From Acidovorax sp. 1608163 (GTDB lineage: Bacteria > Pseudomonadota > Gammaproteobacteria > Burkholderiales > Burkholderiaceae_C), in assembly GCF_003669015.1 (NCBI RefSeq), contig NZ_CP033069.1, positions 1,863,001 to 1,927,000 on the forward strand: 64,000 bases of DNA, read 5' to 3'. Shown here in pieces: positions 46,673 through 56,379 of this stretch. A program made the translations under genes and the position numbers. Positions within the stretch are counted from its first letter, which is position 1, and each line of letters starts with the position of its first letter. The notes under the pieces were generated by a model. It ran no database searches and had not been told where the DNA came from. It saw only the letters and a list, made by a program, of their open reading frames with translations.

Positions 46673-47075
46673 GGAAGAACCTTTGAAAGAGGGCTGCGGC
46701 CCAGATGCCGCCACAGAGCAAGAGCGCCAACAGCACCGCAGCGCTGCCCATGTCCTTGGCGCGTTTGGACAAATCGTGCCACTCGGGGCCAATGCGGTCG
46801 ATGGCTGTTTCAATGCCTGTGTTGAGCAACTCCACAATCATCACAATGATGACCGACCCCGCCAGCAGGGCTACCTCTACCCATGACTTGCCCAGCCAGC
46901 AGGCCACTGGCAGCAGCACAATGGCCGCGAGGGCTTCCTGGCGGAAGGCTGTTTCCTGCCAACCGGCCTTCAGGCCTTCGATGGAATAGCCTGCGGCGTG
47001 CCATACCCGGTTCAGGCCCGTGCGGCTTTTTTGGAGGTTGGCGGGGTTGGAGGAGTGGGGTGGCGTGGATGGCAT
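46665..47075 (-). CDS. dgkA: Diacylglycerol kinase DgkA
   Basis: A 136-residue small inner-membrane kinase that recycles diacylglycerol to phosphatidate. Features are RVWHAAGYSIEGLKAGWQETAFRQEALAA (amphipathic entry and catalytic Glu), the three TM helices, and the hallmark VELLNTGIETAIDRIGPEWHDLSKRAKDMGSAAVLLALL. The N-terminal 20 residues are a variable tail. ATG at 47075 was chosen because it matches family length. It overlaps the LOG gene downstream. Confidence 0.93.
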   Translation of the reverse strand: MPSTPPHSSNPANLQKSRTGLNRVWHAAGYSIEGLKAGWQETAFRQEALAAIVLLPVACWLGKSWVEVALLAGSVIIVMIVELLNTGIETAIDRIGPEWHDLSKRAKDMGSAAVLLALLLCGGIWAAALFQRFFHG

Positions 47076-47124
47076 GCGCAGGGATGTGTTAACCAGGCGC
47101 GCATGGATGCGCGCAGCTGGGTTT

Positions 47125-47664
47125 TTATTTTTTAGCTTGGACAAAATGCACCAGACGGGTGCCTGCCAATGCATCGTGCCAGAACTGCTGGGTGGGATGG
47201 AATCGGCTCAAAATGGCCCATACGGCCACCCAGCCTGCCAGTAGCACCAGCACTTCCAGCACCGGAATGCCGGTGGAGTAAGCCGCCAACGGAGGCAAAA
47301 ACCACACCCAGCAGAGCACGTACCGCAGCAGGGCGCGTGTTTGCGTGATGGCTTGGCCAGAGGGGCTTACCACGCGGATGTGCCAGGTTTTTTGCGCCAG
47401 CGTTTGCCCTTTGGCCCAGAACCATGCGAAGTAGATCCCAAACACGATGAACAGAAAGCCCATGCGCAGGTAGCGATTGTCCAGTGCATGGCGAGATTGG
47501 CTGAGCGTATCAAACAGATACGACGCAATGAATACAACACCAAACATCAAGATGCCCTCGTACAGCCAGCAGGCCATGCGCCGCTTCAGGCTGGGGGCTT
47601 GCTGTGAGGCGGAGGCGAACGGAGACGAAGGCTGGGGCACAGTGAAATCAGGACGGGCGGACAT
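47125..47664 (-). CDS. RDD family membrane protein
   Basis: A 179-residue protein with the RDD layout: LKRRMACWLYEGILMFGVVFI (where the RD motif is degenerate, RR-MACWLYE), TM helices, FWAKGQTLAQKTWHIRVVSPSGQ, and a C-terminal SRFHPTQQFWHDALAGTRLV matching the family end. Function is unknown; some RDD proteins act in ion exchange. It follows DUF3106 by 12 nt and so ends the sigma-factor operon. Confidence 0.88.
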   Translation of the reverse strand: MSARPDFTVPQPSSPFASASQQAPSLKRRMACWLYEGILMFGVVFIASYLFDTLSQSRHALDNRYLRMGFLFIVFGIYFAWFWAKGQTLAQKTWHIRVVSPSGQAITQTRALLRYVLCWVWFLPPLAAYSTGIPVLEVLVLLAGWVAVWAILSRFHPTQQFWHDALAGTRLVHFVQAKK

Positions 47665-47676
47665 GCCGCAAGCGTA

Positions 47677-48558
47677 TCACTGCGGTTGGTAGCCCAGATC
47701 TTCGGGGCGAGCGGGCGCGGTGGCAGGCTCTGGTGCACTGGATGTGGGGGCCAGCGGTGGCAGGGACGAGCCCGTTGCCGAAGGAATGGTGACGGGATTT
47801 GTCTCCACGACCACCGGTGCTGAAGGGCTTGAAGCGGCATCCGAGGGCGTCGCAACGGCTGCAGGTGTAACCATGGGGCGGGGTGTGTGAGGGTCCACCG
47901 GCGTAATTTTGGGCGGGTTGGCGCGTGCCGGGCCTGCCTGTGTTGCGGCTGGAACCTTGGCCAGCTTTTGCGGGGCCACCGGCCGCAAGGCGGTGGCCGC
48001 ACCTGCGGGTTTGGCGGGCGCGTCGGCCGCCAATAGCCGTTTTTCTTCTTCGCTCAGGGCCTGGTAGGCCTCCCACTGTGCCCGCTTTTCGCTGGGGTCT
48101 AGGCGTTGCGCATCGGCGTAGTTCAATCGCGCCTGGCTGCGCTGGCGCCCACTCAAATTGGCCCACTCGGTCATCCGGTTGTGGAGTTTGTCCTGCTCTT
48201 CGGCCGGAAGGGCTGCAAAGGTTTGGGACAGAGCCAGCCAGCGGCGTTTTTGACTCTCGCTCAGTACAGCCCAGCGCTCTGCCAACGGGTAGAGGGCCAA
48301 TTTTTGCGGTGTGGTCAGGGTTTCCCAACCTGGTCCGGAGGCAATTTCAGCAAGCGTATCCGGGGTGCGGTCCGCGTTTGCCATGTTCGCCGGGCGTGCA
48401 TTGATGGGCTTGGGATTGGGGGCGGGCAGCAGCGTACTGGGCGCCATCAGCACATATTGCGCCACTGGAAAGCTGCCTGCCGCCACGGCGCCCAAAAGCA
48501 CCAAAGCCAGCACGATGGCTGGCATGTTGGTGGGCGCAACGGTCTTGTCTGTGTGCAT
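47677..48558 (-). CDS. DUF3106 domain-containing membrane-anchored protein
   Basis: A 293-residue protein with one TM helix near the N-terminus (about 12-36) and a periplasmic part. DUF3106 is seen at about 75-180: GPGWETLTTPQKLALYPLAERWAVLSESQKRRWLALSQTFAALPAEEQ, with repeated 'W..L...Q' units. A long Pro/Ala-rich C-terminal tail follows. It lies downstream of the ECF sigma and DUF3619 genes, an order I know from Burkholderiales; a role in envelope stress sensing is an inference. Confidence 0.85.
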   Translation of the reverse strand: MHTDKTVAPTNMPAIVLALVLLGAVAAGSFPVAQYVLMAPSTLLPAPNPKPINARPANMANADRTPDTLAEIASGPGWETLTTPQKLALYPLAERWAVLSESQKRRWLALSQTFAALPAEEQDKLHNRMTEWANLSGRQRSQARLNYADAQRLDPSEKRAQWEAYQALSEEEKRLLAADAPAKPAGAATALRPVAPQKLAKVPAATQAGPARANPPKITPVDPHTPRPMVTPAAVATPSDAASSPSAPVVVETNPVTIPSATGSSLPPLAPTSSAPEPATAPARPEDLGYQPQ

Positions 48559-48590
48559 GCAGGGCGCGTAGTGTGGGGTATCCGGCAGGG

Positions 48591-49037
48591 TCAGTTGCGC
48601 GCGGTGGCCGAGGTTTTGAGGAATTGCATGAACCCAGGATCGGTATAGGCCTCTGGCGGCAAGTCATCCGTCAAAAGGGCTGCATCCACTTCGGCCACTT
48701 CATTCAGGCCATTTTCATCTTGCGCGATGTTGATGGCGAAAAGTCCAATCACCAGTGCCATCAGAGGAATGGCCGACACCATGGCATTCCACCAGCCGCC
48801 GTCGCCGCCGCGACCCAAAATCGCGCTAGAGCCAGATCGCAGAACGACCGGCGCAGGCGCTGCCTTGCGGACAGGCGCAACCACCTTGCGCTTGGCCAGG
48901 GCTTGTACGCGTGCCGCGCGCAGGCGCTCGGTAATGTCGTAAGGCAAGTCATCGGTGCCCTGCGCCATTCTGGCCGCAATGCGGCGCGCAAATTGGTCTG
49001 CAGCTGCTTCGGTAGCGTGGTTTGGTGCGGTGTTCAT
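48591..49037 (-). CDS. DUF3619 family protein (possible anti-sigma partner)
   Basis: A 148-residue protein with a cytoplasmic N-terminus (ADQFARRIAARMAQGTDDLPYDITERLRAARVQALAKRK), one TM helix (about 88-108, AMVSAIPLMALVIGLFAINI), and an extracytoplasmic acidic end (VDAALLTDDLPPEAYTDPGFMQFL). This topology is that of a single-pass anti-sigma factor. Its ATG overlaps the sigma-factor stop (ATGA), so it is translationally coupled and a plausible sigma regulator. Confidence 0.85.
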   Translation of the reverse strand: MNTAPNHATEAAADQFARRIAARMAQGTDDLPYDITERLRAARVQALAKRKVVAPVRKAAPAPVVLRSGSSAILGRGGDGGWWNAMVSAIPLMALVIGLFAINIAQDENGLNEVAEVDAALLTDDLPPEAYTDPGFMQFLKTSATARN

Positions 49038-49642
49038 AACTCGATTCCTTTGGCCTTCAGTGCCTTGCTCAGGGTCTGGATGGCTCTGAAGCAGTGCGTT
49101 TTCACGCTGCCTTCTGAGCAACCCATTGCGGCAGCTGTCTCTGCAACATCCATTTCTTCCCAGTAACGCATGAGGAATGCTTCCCGTTGACGTGTTGGCA
49201 ATTCTTGGATCTCTGCCTCAATTTCCCGAAAGGTCTGTGCTCTGGTGGTCTCGTCTTCTGCACTTGCGGCACGCTCACCGTTGTCGGGGCCTGAGTATGC
49301 CTCCAGCAGATCAAAATCCATGCCATCTTCGCCGGGGCCTTCGAAGTCGCTCATGTTCGAAAACAGTGCGTTGCGCGTTTTTTGGCGCCGAAACCAGTCC
49401 AGGGTGCAGTTGGACAGGATGCGCTGAAAAAGCATGGGCAGCTCTGCGGCGGGCTTGTCCCCATAGTGCTCCGACAGCTTGAGCATGCTGTCCTGCACGA
49501 TGTCCAGGGCCGCTTCCTCATTGCGAACGTGGTAAAGCGAGCGCTTGAAAGCGCGCTTTTCTACACTTTTGAGGAAATCGGAGAGTTCTTGTTCAGTTGC
49601 CAAGACAAATGGGCCCGGGAATGGTGCGCGATCTGCGACCAA
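49034..49642 (-). CDS. ECF-type RNA polymerase sigma factor
   Basis: A 202-residue sigma-70-family factor. Region 2 spans about 20-90 (FLKSVEKRAFKRSLYHVRNEEAALDIVQDSMLKLSEHY..., LFQRILSNCTLDWFRRQK). Region 4 is EIQELPTRQREAFLMRYWEEMDVAETAAAMGCSEGSVKTHCFRA with its helix-turn-helix. An acidic linker (EGPGEDGMDFDLLEAYSGPDNGE) lies between. The first possible start is TTG 49642, without a good Shine-Dalgarno, so the true start may be a little downstream. It heads the DUF3619-DUF3106-RDD operon. Confidence 0.9.
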   Translation of the reverse strand: MVADRAPFPGPFVLATEQELSDFLKSVEKRAFKRSLYHVRNEEAALDIVQDSMLKLSEHYGDKPAAELPMLFQRILSNCTLDWFRRQKTRNALFSNMSDFEGPGEDGMDFDLLEAYSGPDNGERAASAEDETTRAQTFREIEAEIQELPTRQREAFLMRYWEEMDVAETAAAMGCSEGSVKTHCFRAIQTLSKALKAKGIEL

Positions 49643-49887
49643 AAGGAGGGTCTACGAAGCTGCGCAGCTTTCGATTATCGCATTTTTGATGTTTTTTTTG
49701 AAATGCATCGTGTGTATGTGTGTTGCAGTGCGATAATCCGAAAGCAATTCAAAAGGCAAACGGGTCACGGTCCGGCGCGGTAATCATCCCGCCCATGTCC
49801 TTGGCCTCAAGTTCCAAGCTGGCTTCACAAGAGCACTCGCAAGGAGCACCCAAGGTTTTTCGTCAGAGAAATTCACAAAGGTTGATC

Positions 49888-51672
49888 ATGGAAATTTCCA
49901 AAGCAGAACTCAACGTGGCCGCTGCCGCCGCGCAAGCCTCCACCGCTGGCTCGCTGGAGTTGATGGGTTCCGAGATTCTCGTCAAATCGCTGCAAGCAGA
50001 GAATGTGCAATACATCTGGGGCTACCCCGGTGGTGCTGTTCTCTACATCTACGACGCCCTCTACAAACAAGACACCATTCAGCACGTTTTGGTGCGCCAT
50101 GAGCAGGCCGCTGTGCATGCCGCTGATGGCTACGCCCGTGCCACTGGGGAAGTGGGCGTGGCGCTGGTGACTTCGGGTCCTGGTTTGACGAATGCCGTGA
50201 CTGGCATTGCCACGGCGTACATGGACAGCATCCCCATGGTCATCATCTCTGGTCAGGTGCCCACAGCGGCGATCGGACTGGATGCCTTCCAAGAATGCGA
50301 CACAGTGGGCATTACCCGCCCTATCGTCAAACACAATTTTCTGGTCAAAGATCCCCGCGATCTGGCCATGACGCTCAAAAAGGCCTTCCACATCGCACGC
50401 ACAGGCCGTCCGGGGCCTGTGGTGGTGGATATCCCCAAGGACGTTTCCTTTAAGAAGGTGTCTTACACGGGCTACCCGCAGAGCGTGGAAATGCGCTCTT
50501 ACAACCCTGTGCGCAAGGGCCACAGTGGTCAGATCCGCAAAGCCTTGCAACTGCTGCTGGCGGCCAAGCGCCCCTACATCTACACAGGCGGCGGTGTGCT
50601 TTTGGGCAACGCCACCAACGAGTTGCGCACGCTGGTGGACATGCTGGGTTACCCCGTCACCAACACGCTGATGGGCCTGGGCGCCTATCCTGCTTCAGAC
50701 CGCAAATTCCTGGGCATGCTGGGCATGCACGGCACCATCGAAGCCAACAACGCCATGCAGAACTGCGATGTGTTGCTGGCGGTGGGGGCGCGCTTTGATG
50801 ACCGAGTGATCGGCAATCCCAAGCACTTCGCCCAGAACGACCGCAAGATCATCCACATCGATATCGACCCCTCCAGCATCTCCAAGCGCGTGAAGGTGGA
50901 TGTGCCCATCGTGGGCGATGTGAAGGATGTGCTGACCGAGTTGATCTCCATGATCCGCGAGAGCAGCACGCGTCCCGACGCAGGTGCCCTGTCTGCATGG
51001 TGGGACACGATCGAGGCCTGGCGCAGCCGCAACTGCCTCAAGTACGACATGGGCTCGCCCGAGGTGATCAAGCCGCAGTACGTGGTGGAAACGCTCTGGA
51101 ACATGACCAAGGATGCGGATGCCTACGTCACGTCCGATGTGGGGCAGCACCAGATGTGGGCGGCGCAGTACTACCGGTTTGACGAGCCGCGCCGCTGGAT
51201 CAACTCCGGCGGCCTGGGCACCATGGGTGTGGGCATTCCTTACGCTATGGGCATCAAGCTGGCCAAGCCGGATTCCGAGGTGTTCTGCATCACGGGTGAA
51301 GGCTCGGTGCAGATGAACATCCAAGAGTTGTCTACCTGCCTGCAGTACAACACGCCGATCAAGATCTGCGCGTTGAACAATCGGTACCTGGGCATGGTGC
51401 GCCAGTGGCAAGAGATCGAATACTCGGGCCGCTACAGCCACAGCTACATGGATGCGCTGCCTAACTTTGTGAAACTGGCAGAGGCCTATGGTCACGTGGG
51501 CTTGCTCATCGAGCGCCCTCAGGATGTGGAGCCAGCCTTGCGCGAAGCCCGCAGGCTCAAGGACCGCACGGTGTTCCTGGACTTCCGTACCGATCCCACG
51601 GAGAACGTGTTCCCCATGGTGCAAGCCGGCAAGGGCATTACCGAAATGTTGCTGGGGTCGGAAGACCTTTAA
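49888..51672 (+). CDS. ilvB: Acetolactate synthase, large (catalytic) subunit
   Basis: A 594-residue ThDP-, FAD- and Mg2+-dependent enzyme, the first step of valine/leucine/isoleucine synthesis. The catalytic Glu is in [20 protein letters not shown]. The domain motifs are [40 protein letters not shown], and the ThDP motif [33 protein letters not shown] 49888 follows AAAGG at 9 nt. The extra 25-residue N-terminus is Ala-rich. ilvN and ilvC follow. Confidence 0.95.
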   Translation: MEISKAELNVAAAAAQASTAGSLELMGSEILVKSLQAENVQYIWGYPGGAVLYIYDALYKQDTIQHVLVRHEQAAVHAADGYARATGEVGVALVTSGPGLTNAVTGIATAYMDSIPMVIISGQVPTAAIGLDAFQECDTVGITRPIVKHNFLVKDPRDLAMTLKKAFHIARTGRPGPVVVDIPKDVSFKKVSYTGYPQSVEMRSYNPVRKGHSGQIRKALQLLLAAKRPYIYTGGGVLLGNATNELRTLVDMLGYPVTNTLMGLGAYPASDRKFLGMLGMHGTIEANNAMQNCDVLLAVGARFDDRVIGNPKHFAQNDRKIIHIDIDPSSISKRVKVDVPIVGDVKDVLTELISMIRESSTRPDAGALSAWWDTIEAWRSRNCLKYDMGSPEVIKPQYVVETLWNMTKDADAYVTSDVGQHQMWAAQYYRFDEPRRWINSGGLGTMGVGIPYAMGIKLAKPDSEVFCITGEGSVQMNIQELSTCLQYNTPIKICALNNRYLGMVRQWQEIEYSGRYSHSYMDALPNFVKLAEAYGHVGLLIERPQDVEPALREARRLKDRTVFLDFRTDPTENVFPMVQAGKGITEMLLGSEDL

Positions 51673-51673
51673 G

Positions 51674-51732
51674 CCAAATCGGCCTCCAGCGCTTATTTGA
51701 CAAGCGCTAGCAGCTATCTAATGGATAGCATT
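51674..51732 (-). repeat. Dispersed palindromic repeat, copy J
   Basis: GGCCTCCAGCGCTT, loop ATTTGAC, AAGCGCTAGCAGCTAT, then CTAATGGATAGCATTTCTTG. It lies between ilvB and ilvN and would be part of their shared mRNA. Confidence 0.85.
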
Positions 51733-51810
51733 TCTTGACGAATCTATTGCCTGCCAAGTCTGCGCATTACCGTGCGCAGGGGAGGGCAGCGAAAAGAGGA
51801 ATCCATCACC

Positions 51811-52302
51811 ATGAAACACATCATTGCCGTTTTGCTGGAAAACGAACCCGGTGCGCTGTCGCGCGTCGTGGGTCTTTTCTCTGCCCGTGGCTACAACATT
51901 GAATCCCTCACCGTGGCGCCCACAGAGGATCCATCGCTTTCGCGCATGACGATCCAGACCACGGGTTCCGACGATGTGATCGAGCAGATCACCAAGCACC
52001 TGAACCGCCTCATCGAAGTGGTCAAGGTGGTCGATCTCACCGAAGGCGCCTACACCGAGCGCGAGCTCATGATGGTGAAGGTGCGTGCGGTGGGCAAGGA
52101 GCGCGAGGAGATGAAGCGCATGGCCGACATTTTCCGTGGCCGCATCATTGATGTGACCGAGAAAAGCTACACCATCGAGCTGACGGGCGACCAGTCCAAG
52201 AACGATGCGTTCCTGCAGGCCATCGACCGCACCGCCATTCTCGAAACCGTCCGCACTGGTGCCAGTGGCATTGGCCGCGGCGAGCGCATTCTGCGCGTGT
52301 GA
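51811..52302 (+). CDS. ilvN: Acetolactate synthase, small (regulatory) subunit
   Basis: A 163-residue regulatory subunit that gives valine feedback control and full activity to IlvB. The N-terminal ACT domain is HIIAVLLENEPGALSRVVGLFSARGYNIESLTVAPTEDPSLSRMTI. The C-terminal domain includes KSYTIELTGDQSKNDAFLQAI and ends GASGIGRGERILRV. AGAGGA lies 12 nt before ATG 51811. It follows ilvB by 138 nt, a gap partly filled by repeat copy J. Confidence 0.95.
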   Translation: MKHIIAVLLENEPGALSRVVGLFSARGYNIESLTVAPTEDPSLSRMTIQTTGSDDVIEQITKHLNRLIEVVKVVDLTEGAYTERELMMVKVRAVGKEREEMKRMADIFRGRIIDVTEKSYTIELTGDQSKNDAFLQAIDRTAILETVRTGASGIGRGERILRV

Positions 52303-52377
52303 CGGATTGGCTTTCGACCGGTTTGCGTCGTGGGGTAGCGTGCCGTGCCAAAGCACTGTCTGCGACTCCCCGCCTAG

Positions 52378-53478
<1,101 letters not shown>

Positions 53479-53500
53479 TTCTTCCGGTGTGAAGCATCCA

Positions 53501-53524
53501 AAGGCCACTTCGGTGGCCTTTTTC
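53501..53524 (+). terminator. Rho-independent terminator of ilvC
   Basis: AAGGCCAC-TTCG-GTGGCCTT is an 8-bp stem with a stable TTCG loop followed by a T-run ending TTTTTC. Confidence 0.92.
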
Positions 53525-53624
53525 ATTGGCTCCATCGGCAGGGTTGGCAGAGGCTACACTGCCTCTTTCGTCTGGCTGGCGGAGTGGTCTGGCGATGGGT
53601 GTGGCGCTTCCGCGTCCTTGGATT

Positions 53625-53685
53625 GATTTGCTATAAATATAATAGCTGTTTGCGCTTGCCTATAAAGCGCTGGAGGTCTGTTTGA
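53625..53685 (+). repeat. Dispersed palindromic repeat, copy K (provides the pssA Shine-Dalgarno)
   Basis: TATAATAGCTGTTTGCGCTT, loop GCCTATA, AAGCGCTGGAGGTC, TGTTTGATG. GGAGG (53672-53676) is 8 nt before the pssA ATG, and a perfect TATAAT (53638-53643) overlaps the left flank. Confidence 0.82.
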
Positions 53686-54518
53686 TGCATGATGGCAATA
53701 AGCCCAGCGACAACGCCGGTGTCATGGTTCGCAAGCGTCGCAAGGGCATTTACATCCTGCCCAATCTGTTCACGCTGGCGGCGTTGTTCGGTGGCTTTTA
53801 TTCCATCGTTATGGCGATGAATGGACGCTTCGATATGGCTGCCGTGGGTGTTTTTTGTGCGATGGTGCTGGACAGCCTGGATGGGCGGGTCGCTCGGATG
53901 ACCAACACCCAGAGCGCGTTTGGCGAGCAGATGGACTCGCTGTCTGACATGGTGTCGTTTGGTGCCGCACCGGCTTTGATTGCCTATGAGTGGTCGCTGC
54001 AAGGCCTGGGACGTTGGGGTTGGATTGCAGCGTTTGTGTACTGCGCCTGCGCCGCGCTGCGTTTGGCGCGCTTCAACGTGAACACCGGCGTGGTGGACAA
54101 GCGCTATTTTCAGGGGCTGCCTTCACCCGCTGCGGCGGCCTTGGTGGCTGGCTTTATCTGGCTGATGACCGAGTTGGGCGTGCATCCAGGCGAAGATGCA
54201 TGGCTGAGTTGGTCGCAGATCACCTGGGTGATGTTTGCGTTCACCCTGTACTCAGGCCTCACCATGGTGACCAATGTGCCGTTTTACAGCTTCAAAGATA
54301 TCCAGATGAAAAAGAGCGTGCCCTTTGCCGCCATCGTGTTGATTGCGCTGGGTATTGCCATCATCAACATCCACCCACCAATTGTGCTGTTTGGCGTGTT
54401 TGTGTTGTACGGCGTGAGTGGCTATGGCGTCTACGCATGGCGCAAAGCCAAAGGGCAGCACAGCAGTGTGATCAGCACCTCTACCGATGAGCCGGACGAG
54501 CGTGGACTTCACAAGTGA
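53685..54518 (+). CDS. pssA: CDP-diacylglycerol-serine O-phosphatidyltransferase
   Basis: A 277-residue membrane enzyme making phosphatidylserine. The CDP-alcohol phosphotransferase motif D-G-x2-A-R-x8-G-x3-D-x3-D is intact as DGRVARMTNTQSAFGEQMDSLSD. About seven to eight hydrophobic segments follow. ATG 53685 is preceded by GGAGG lying in a repeat copy; an in-frame TTG is one codon upstream. Its location between ilvC and leuA is common in Burkholderiales. Confidence 0.94.
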   Translation: MHDGNKPSDNAGVMVRKRRKGIYILPNLFTLAALFGGFYSIVMAMNGRFDMAAVGVFCAMVLDSLDGRVARMTNTQSAFGEQMDSLSDMVSFGAAPALIAYEWSLQGLGRWGWIAAFVYCACAALRLARFNVNTGVVDKRYFQGLPSPAAAALVAGFIWLMTELGVHPGEDAWLSWSQITWVMFAFTLYSGLTMVTNVPFYSFKDIQMKKSVPFAAIVLIALGIAIINIHPPIVLFGVFVLYGVSGYGVYAWRKAKGQHSSVISTSTDEPDERGLHK

Positions 54519-54557
54519 AAGTGTCCGTGGTTGTGGACTTGTGCTACATTGCAACGC

Positions 54558-54611
54558 ATGAATATGTTCGCTCTGGCTCTACTGCTACCTCCCCACGGGC
54601 GGAGACAGTAG
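54558..54611 (+). CDS. leuL: Putative leucine leader peptide of leuA attenuator
   Basis: A 17-codon frame, MNMFALALLLPPHGRRQ, ends with TAG at 54609-54611. It has four Leu codons within five codons (CTG GCT CTA CTG CTA), two being the rarer CTA. It lies 147 nt before leuA and 22 nt before a strong terminator, the classic attenuation layout. No clear Shine-Dalgarno precedes it; a TACATT -10-like box ends 7 nt upstream, so it could be leaderless. Translation is unproven. Confidence 0.65.
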   Translation: MNMFALALLLPPHGRRQ

Positions 54612-54666
54612 GCGCACGCGCACACTTTTCCACAAAGGCCCGTATGCAACCGCAGCGGGCCTTTTT
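54595..54666 (+). promoter_or_regulatory. leuA transcription attenuator
   Basis: The terminator stem is AAAGGCCCG (54634-54642) with CGGGCCTTT (54656-54664), followed by TTC. ACGGGC (54595-54600), at the end of the leader frame, can instead pair with GCCCGT (54638-54643), which would break the terminator. Ribosome stalling at the Leu codons would therefore favour read-through into leuA. Confidence 0.7.
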
Positions 54667-54725
54667 CATTGGGCGACAGTTTTTGAGCGTTGCGGGCTAA
54701 CCCCACCAGTACCAGGAGAAACGAC

Positions 54726-56264
54726 ATGGCAGACAAACTCATCATTTTTGACACCACCTTGCGCGATGGCGAGCAATCCCCCGGCGCGTCCATGACCAAG
54801 GACGAGAAGCTGCGCATTGCGCGCCAGCTGGAGCGCCTGAAGGTGGATGTGATCGAAGCCGGATTTGCTGCCAGCTCCAACGGCGACTTTGAGGCGGTGC
54901 AGGCGATTGCCAATGCCATCAAGGACTCCACGATTTGCTCGTTGTCGCGTGCCAACGACCGCGACATCGCGCGCGCTGCAGAGGCGCTCAAAGGGGCCAA
55001 CTCCGCTCGCATTCACACCTTCATCGCAACGTCTCCATTGCACATGGAGAAGAAGCTGCGCATGACACCCGAGCAAGTGCTGGAACAGGCCAAGCAGTCT
55101 GTGCGATTCGCACGCAACCTGGTGGCCGACATTGAATTCAGCCCCGAAGACGGCTATCGCAGCGAACCCGACTTTTTGTGCCGTGTGCTGGAGGCCGTGA
55201 TTGCCGAGGGCGCCACCACCATCAATGTCCCGGACACCGTGGGTTATGCCATTCCAGAGTTGTACGGTAACTTCATCAAGACGTTGCGTGAACGCATCCC
55301 GAACAGCGACAAAGCCGTCTGGTCGGTGCATTGCCACAACGACTTGGGCATGGCAGTGGCCAACTCGCTGGCCGGTGTGAAGATTGGCGGTGCGCGCCAA
55401 GTGGAGTGCACGATCAATGGCCTGGGTGAGCGCGCAGGCAACTGCTCGCTGGAAGAAGTGGTCATGGCGATCAAGACGCGCCGCGACTATTTCAACCTGG
55501 ATCTTGGCATTGACACCCAGCACATTGTGGCGGCCAGCCGCATGGTGAGCCAAACCACGGGTTTTGTGGTGCAGCCCAACAAGGCTGTGGTGGGCGCGAA
55601 TGCCTTTGCGCACGCATCGGGCATTCACCAGGATGGCGTGCTCAAGGCCCGTGACACCTACGAAATCATGCGCGCGGAAGATGTGGGCTGGAGTGCCAAC
55701 AAAATTGTGCTGGGCAAGCTCAGCGGCCGCAATGCATTCAAGCAGCGGCTTCAAGAGCTGGGCGTGAGTCTGGACAGTGAGACAGAAATCAACACGGCCT
55801 TCACCCGCTTCAAGGAGCTTGCCGATCGCAAGAGCGAGATTTTTGACGAGGACATTCTGGCCCTGGTGAGCGATGAAAGCGTAACCAGCGAGCGCGAGCA
55901 GTACGGGTTTGTGTCACTGTTCCAGCAAAGCGAGACGGGTGAACAGCCCAGGGCGCGTGTCGTTTTCACTGTCGACGGCACCGAAGTGCATGGCGAGTCG
56001 GTTGGCAATGGCCCTGTGGACGCCTCGTTGAAAGCCATTGAGTCCCACGTCAAGAGTGGTGCGGAGATGGTGCTGTACTCGGTCAATGCCATCAGTGGAT
56101 CGACAGAGAGCCAAGGCGAAGTGACGGTGCGATTGCAGAACAGCGGCCGGGTTGTGAATGGGGTGGGGGCGGACCCGGACATCGTGGTGGCTTCCGCCAA
56201 GGCGTACCTGAGCGCTCTGAACAAGTTACAAAGTAAAGCGGACAGGGTGGCGGCGCAGGGTTGA
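54726..56264 (+). CDS. leuA: 2-isopropylmalate synthase
   Basis: A 512-residue enzyme, the first committed step of leucine synthesis. The catalytic TIM barrel starts [28 protein letters not shown], with metal ligand Asp in TTLRDGEQ and HxH in [17 protein letters not shown], then [14 protein letters not shown]. The C-terminal regulatory LeuA dimer domain binds leucine ([28 protein letters not shown]). ATG 54726 has AGGAG 9 nt upstream. It is preceded by a leader-peptide attenuator and followed by a strong terminator. Confidence 0.96.
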   Translation: MADKLIIFDTTLRDGEQSPGASMTKDEKLRIARQLERLKVDVIEAGFAASSNGDFEAVQAIANAIKDSTICSLSRANDRDIARAAEALKGANSARIHTFIATSPLHMEKKLRMTPEQVLEQAKQSVRFARNLVADIEFSPEDGYRSEPDFLCRVLEAVIAEGATTINVPDTVGYAIPELYGNFIKTLRERIPNSDKAVWSVHCHNDLGMAVANSLAGVKIGGARQVECTINGLGERAGNCSLEEVVMAIKTRRDYFNLDLGIDTQHIVAASRMVSQTTGFVVQPNKAVVGANAFAHASGIHQDGVLKARDTYEIMRAEDVGWSANKIVLGKLSGRNAFKQRLQELGVSLDSETEINTAFTRFKELADRKSEIFDEDILALVSDESVTSEREQYGFVSLFQQSETGEQPRARVVFTVDGTEVHGESVGNGPVDASLKAIESHVKSGAEMVLYSVNAISGSTESQGEVTVRLQNSGRVVNGVGADPDIVVASAKAYLSALNKLQSKADRVAAQG

Positions 56265-56296
56265 GTAAGCAATTTATAATTCAACCAATTTCATTA

Positions 56297-56334
56297 AAAG
56301 TCGTGCAAGGTATTGATCTTGCGCGACTTTTTTT
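56297..56334 (+). terminator. Rho-independent terminator of leuA
   Basis: AAAGTCGTGCAAG pairs with CTTGCGCGACTTT (12 Watson-Crick pairs and one G-U) around GTATTGAT, followed by a T-run. Confidence 0.92.
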
Positions 56335-56379
56335 GATTCTGTACACTGCAACACATTTACTAACGTTTGGAGCACTTGG

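Noticed and set aside
49643..49887. Leader peptide and attenuator upstream of ilvB
   Set aside because: A short frame MHRVYVCCSAII has two Val and two Ile, but there is no following terminator stem with a T-run and the frame is not clearly bounded.
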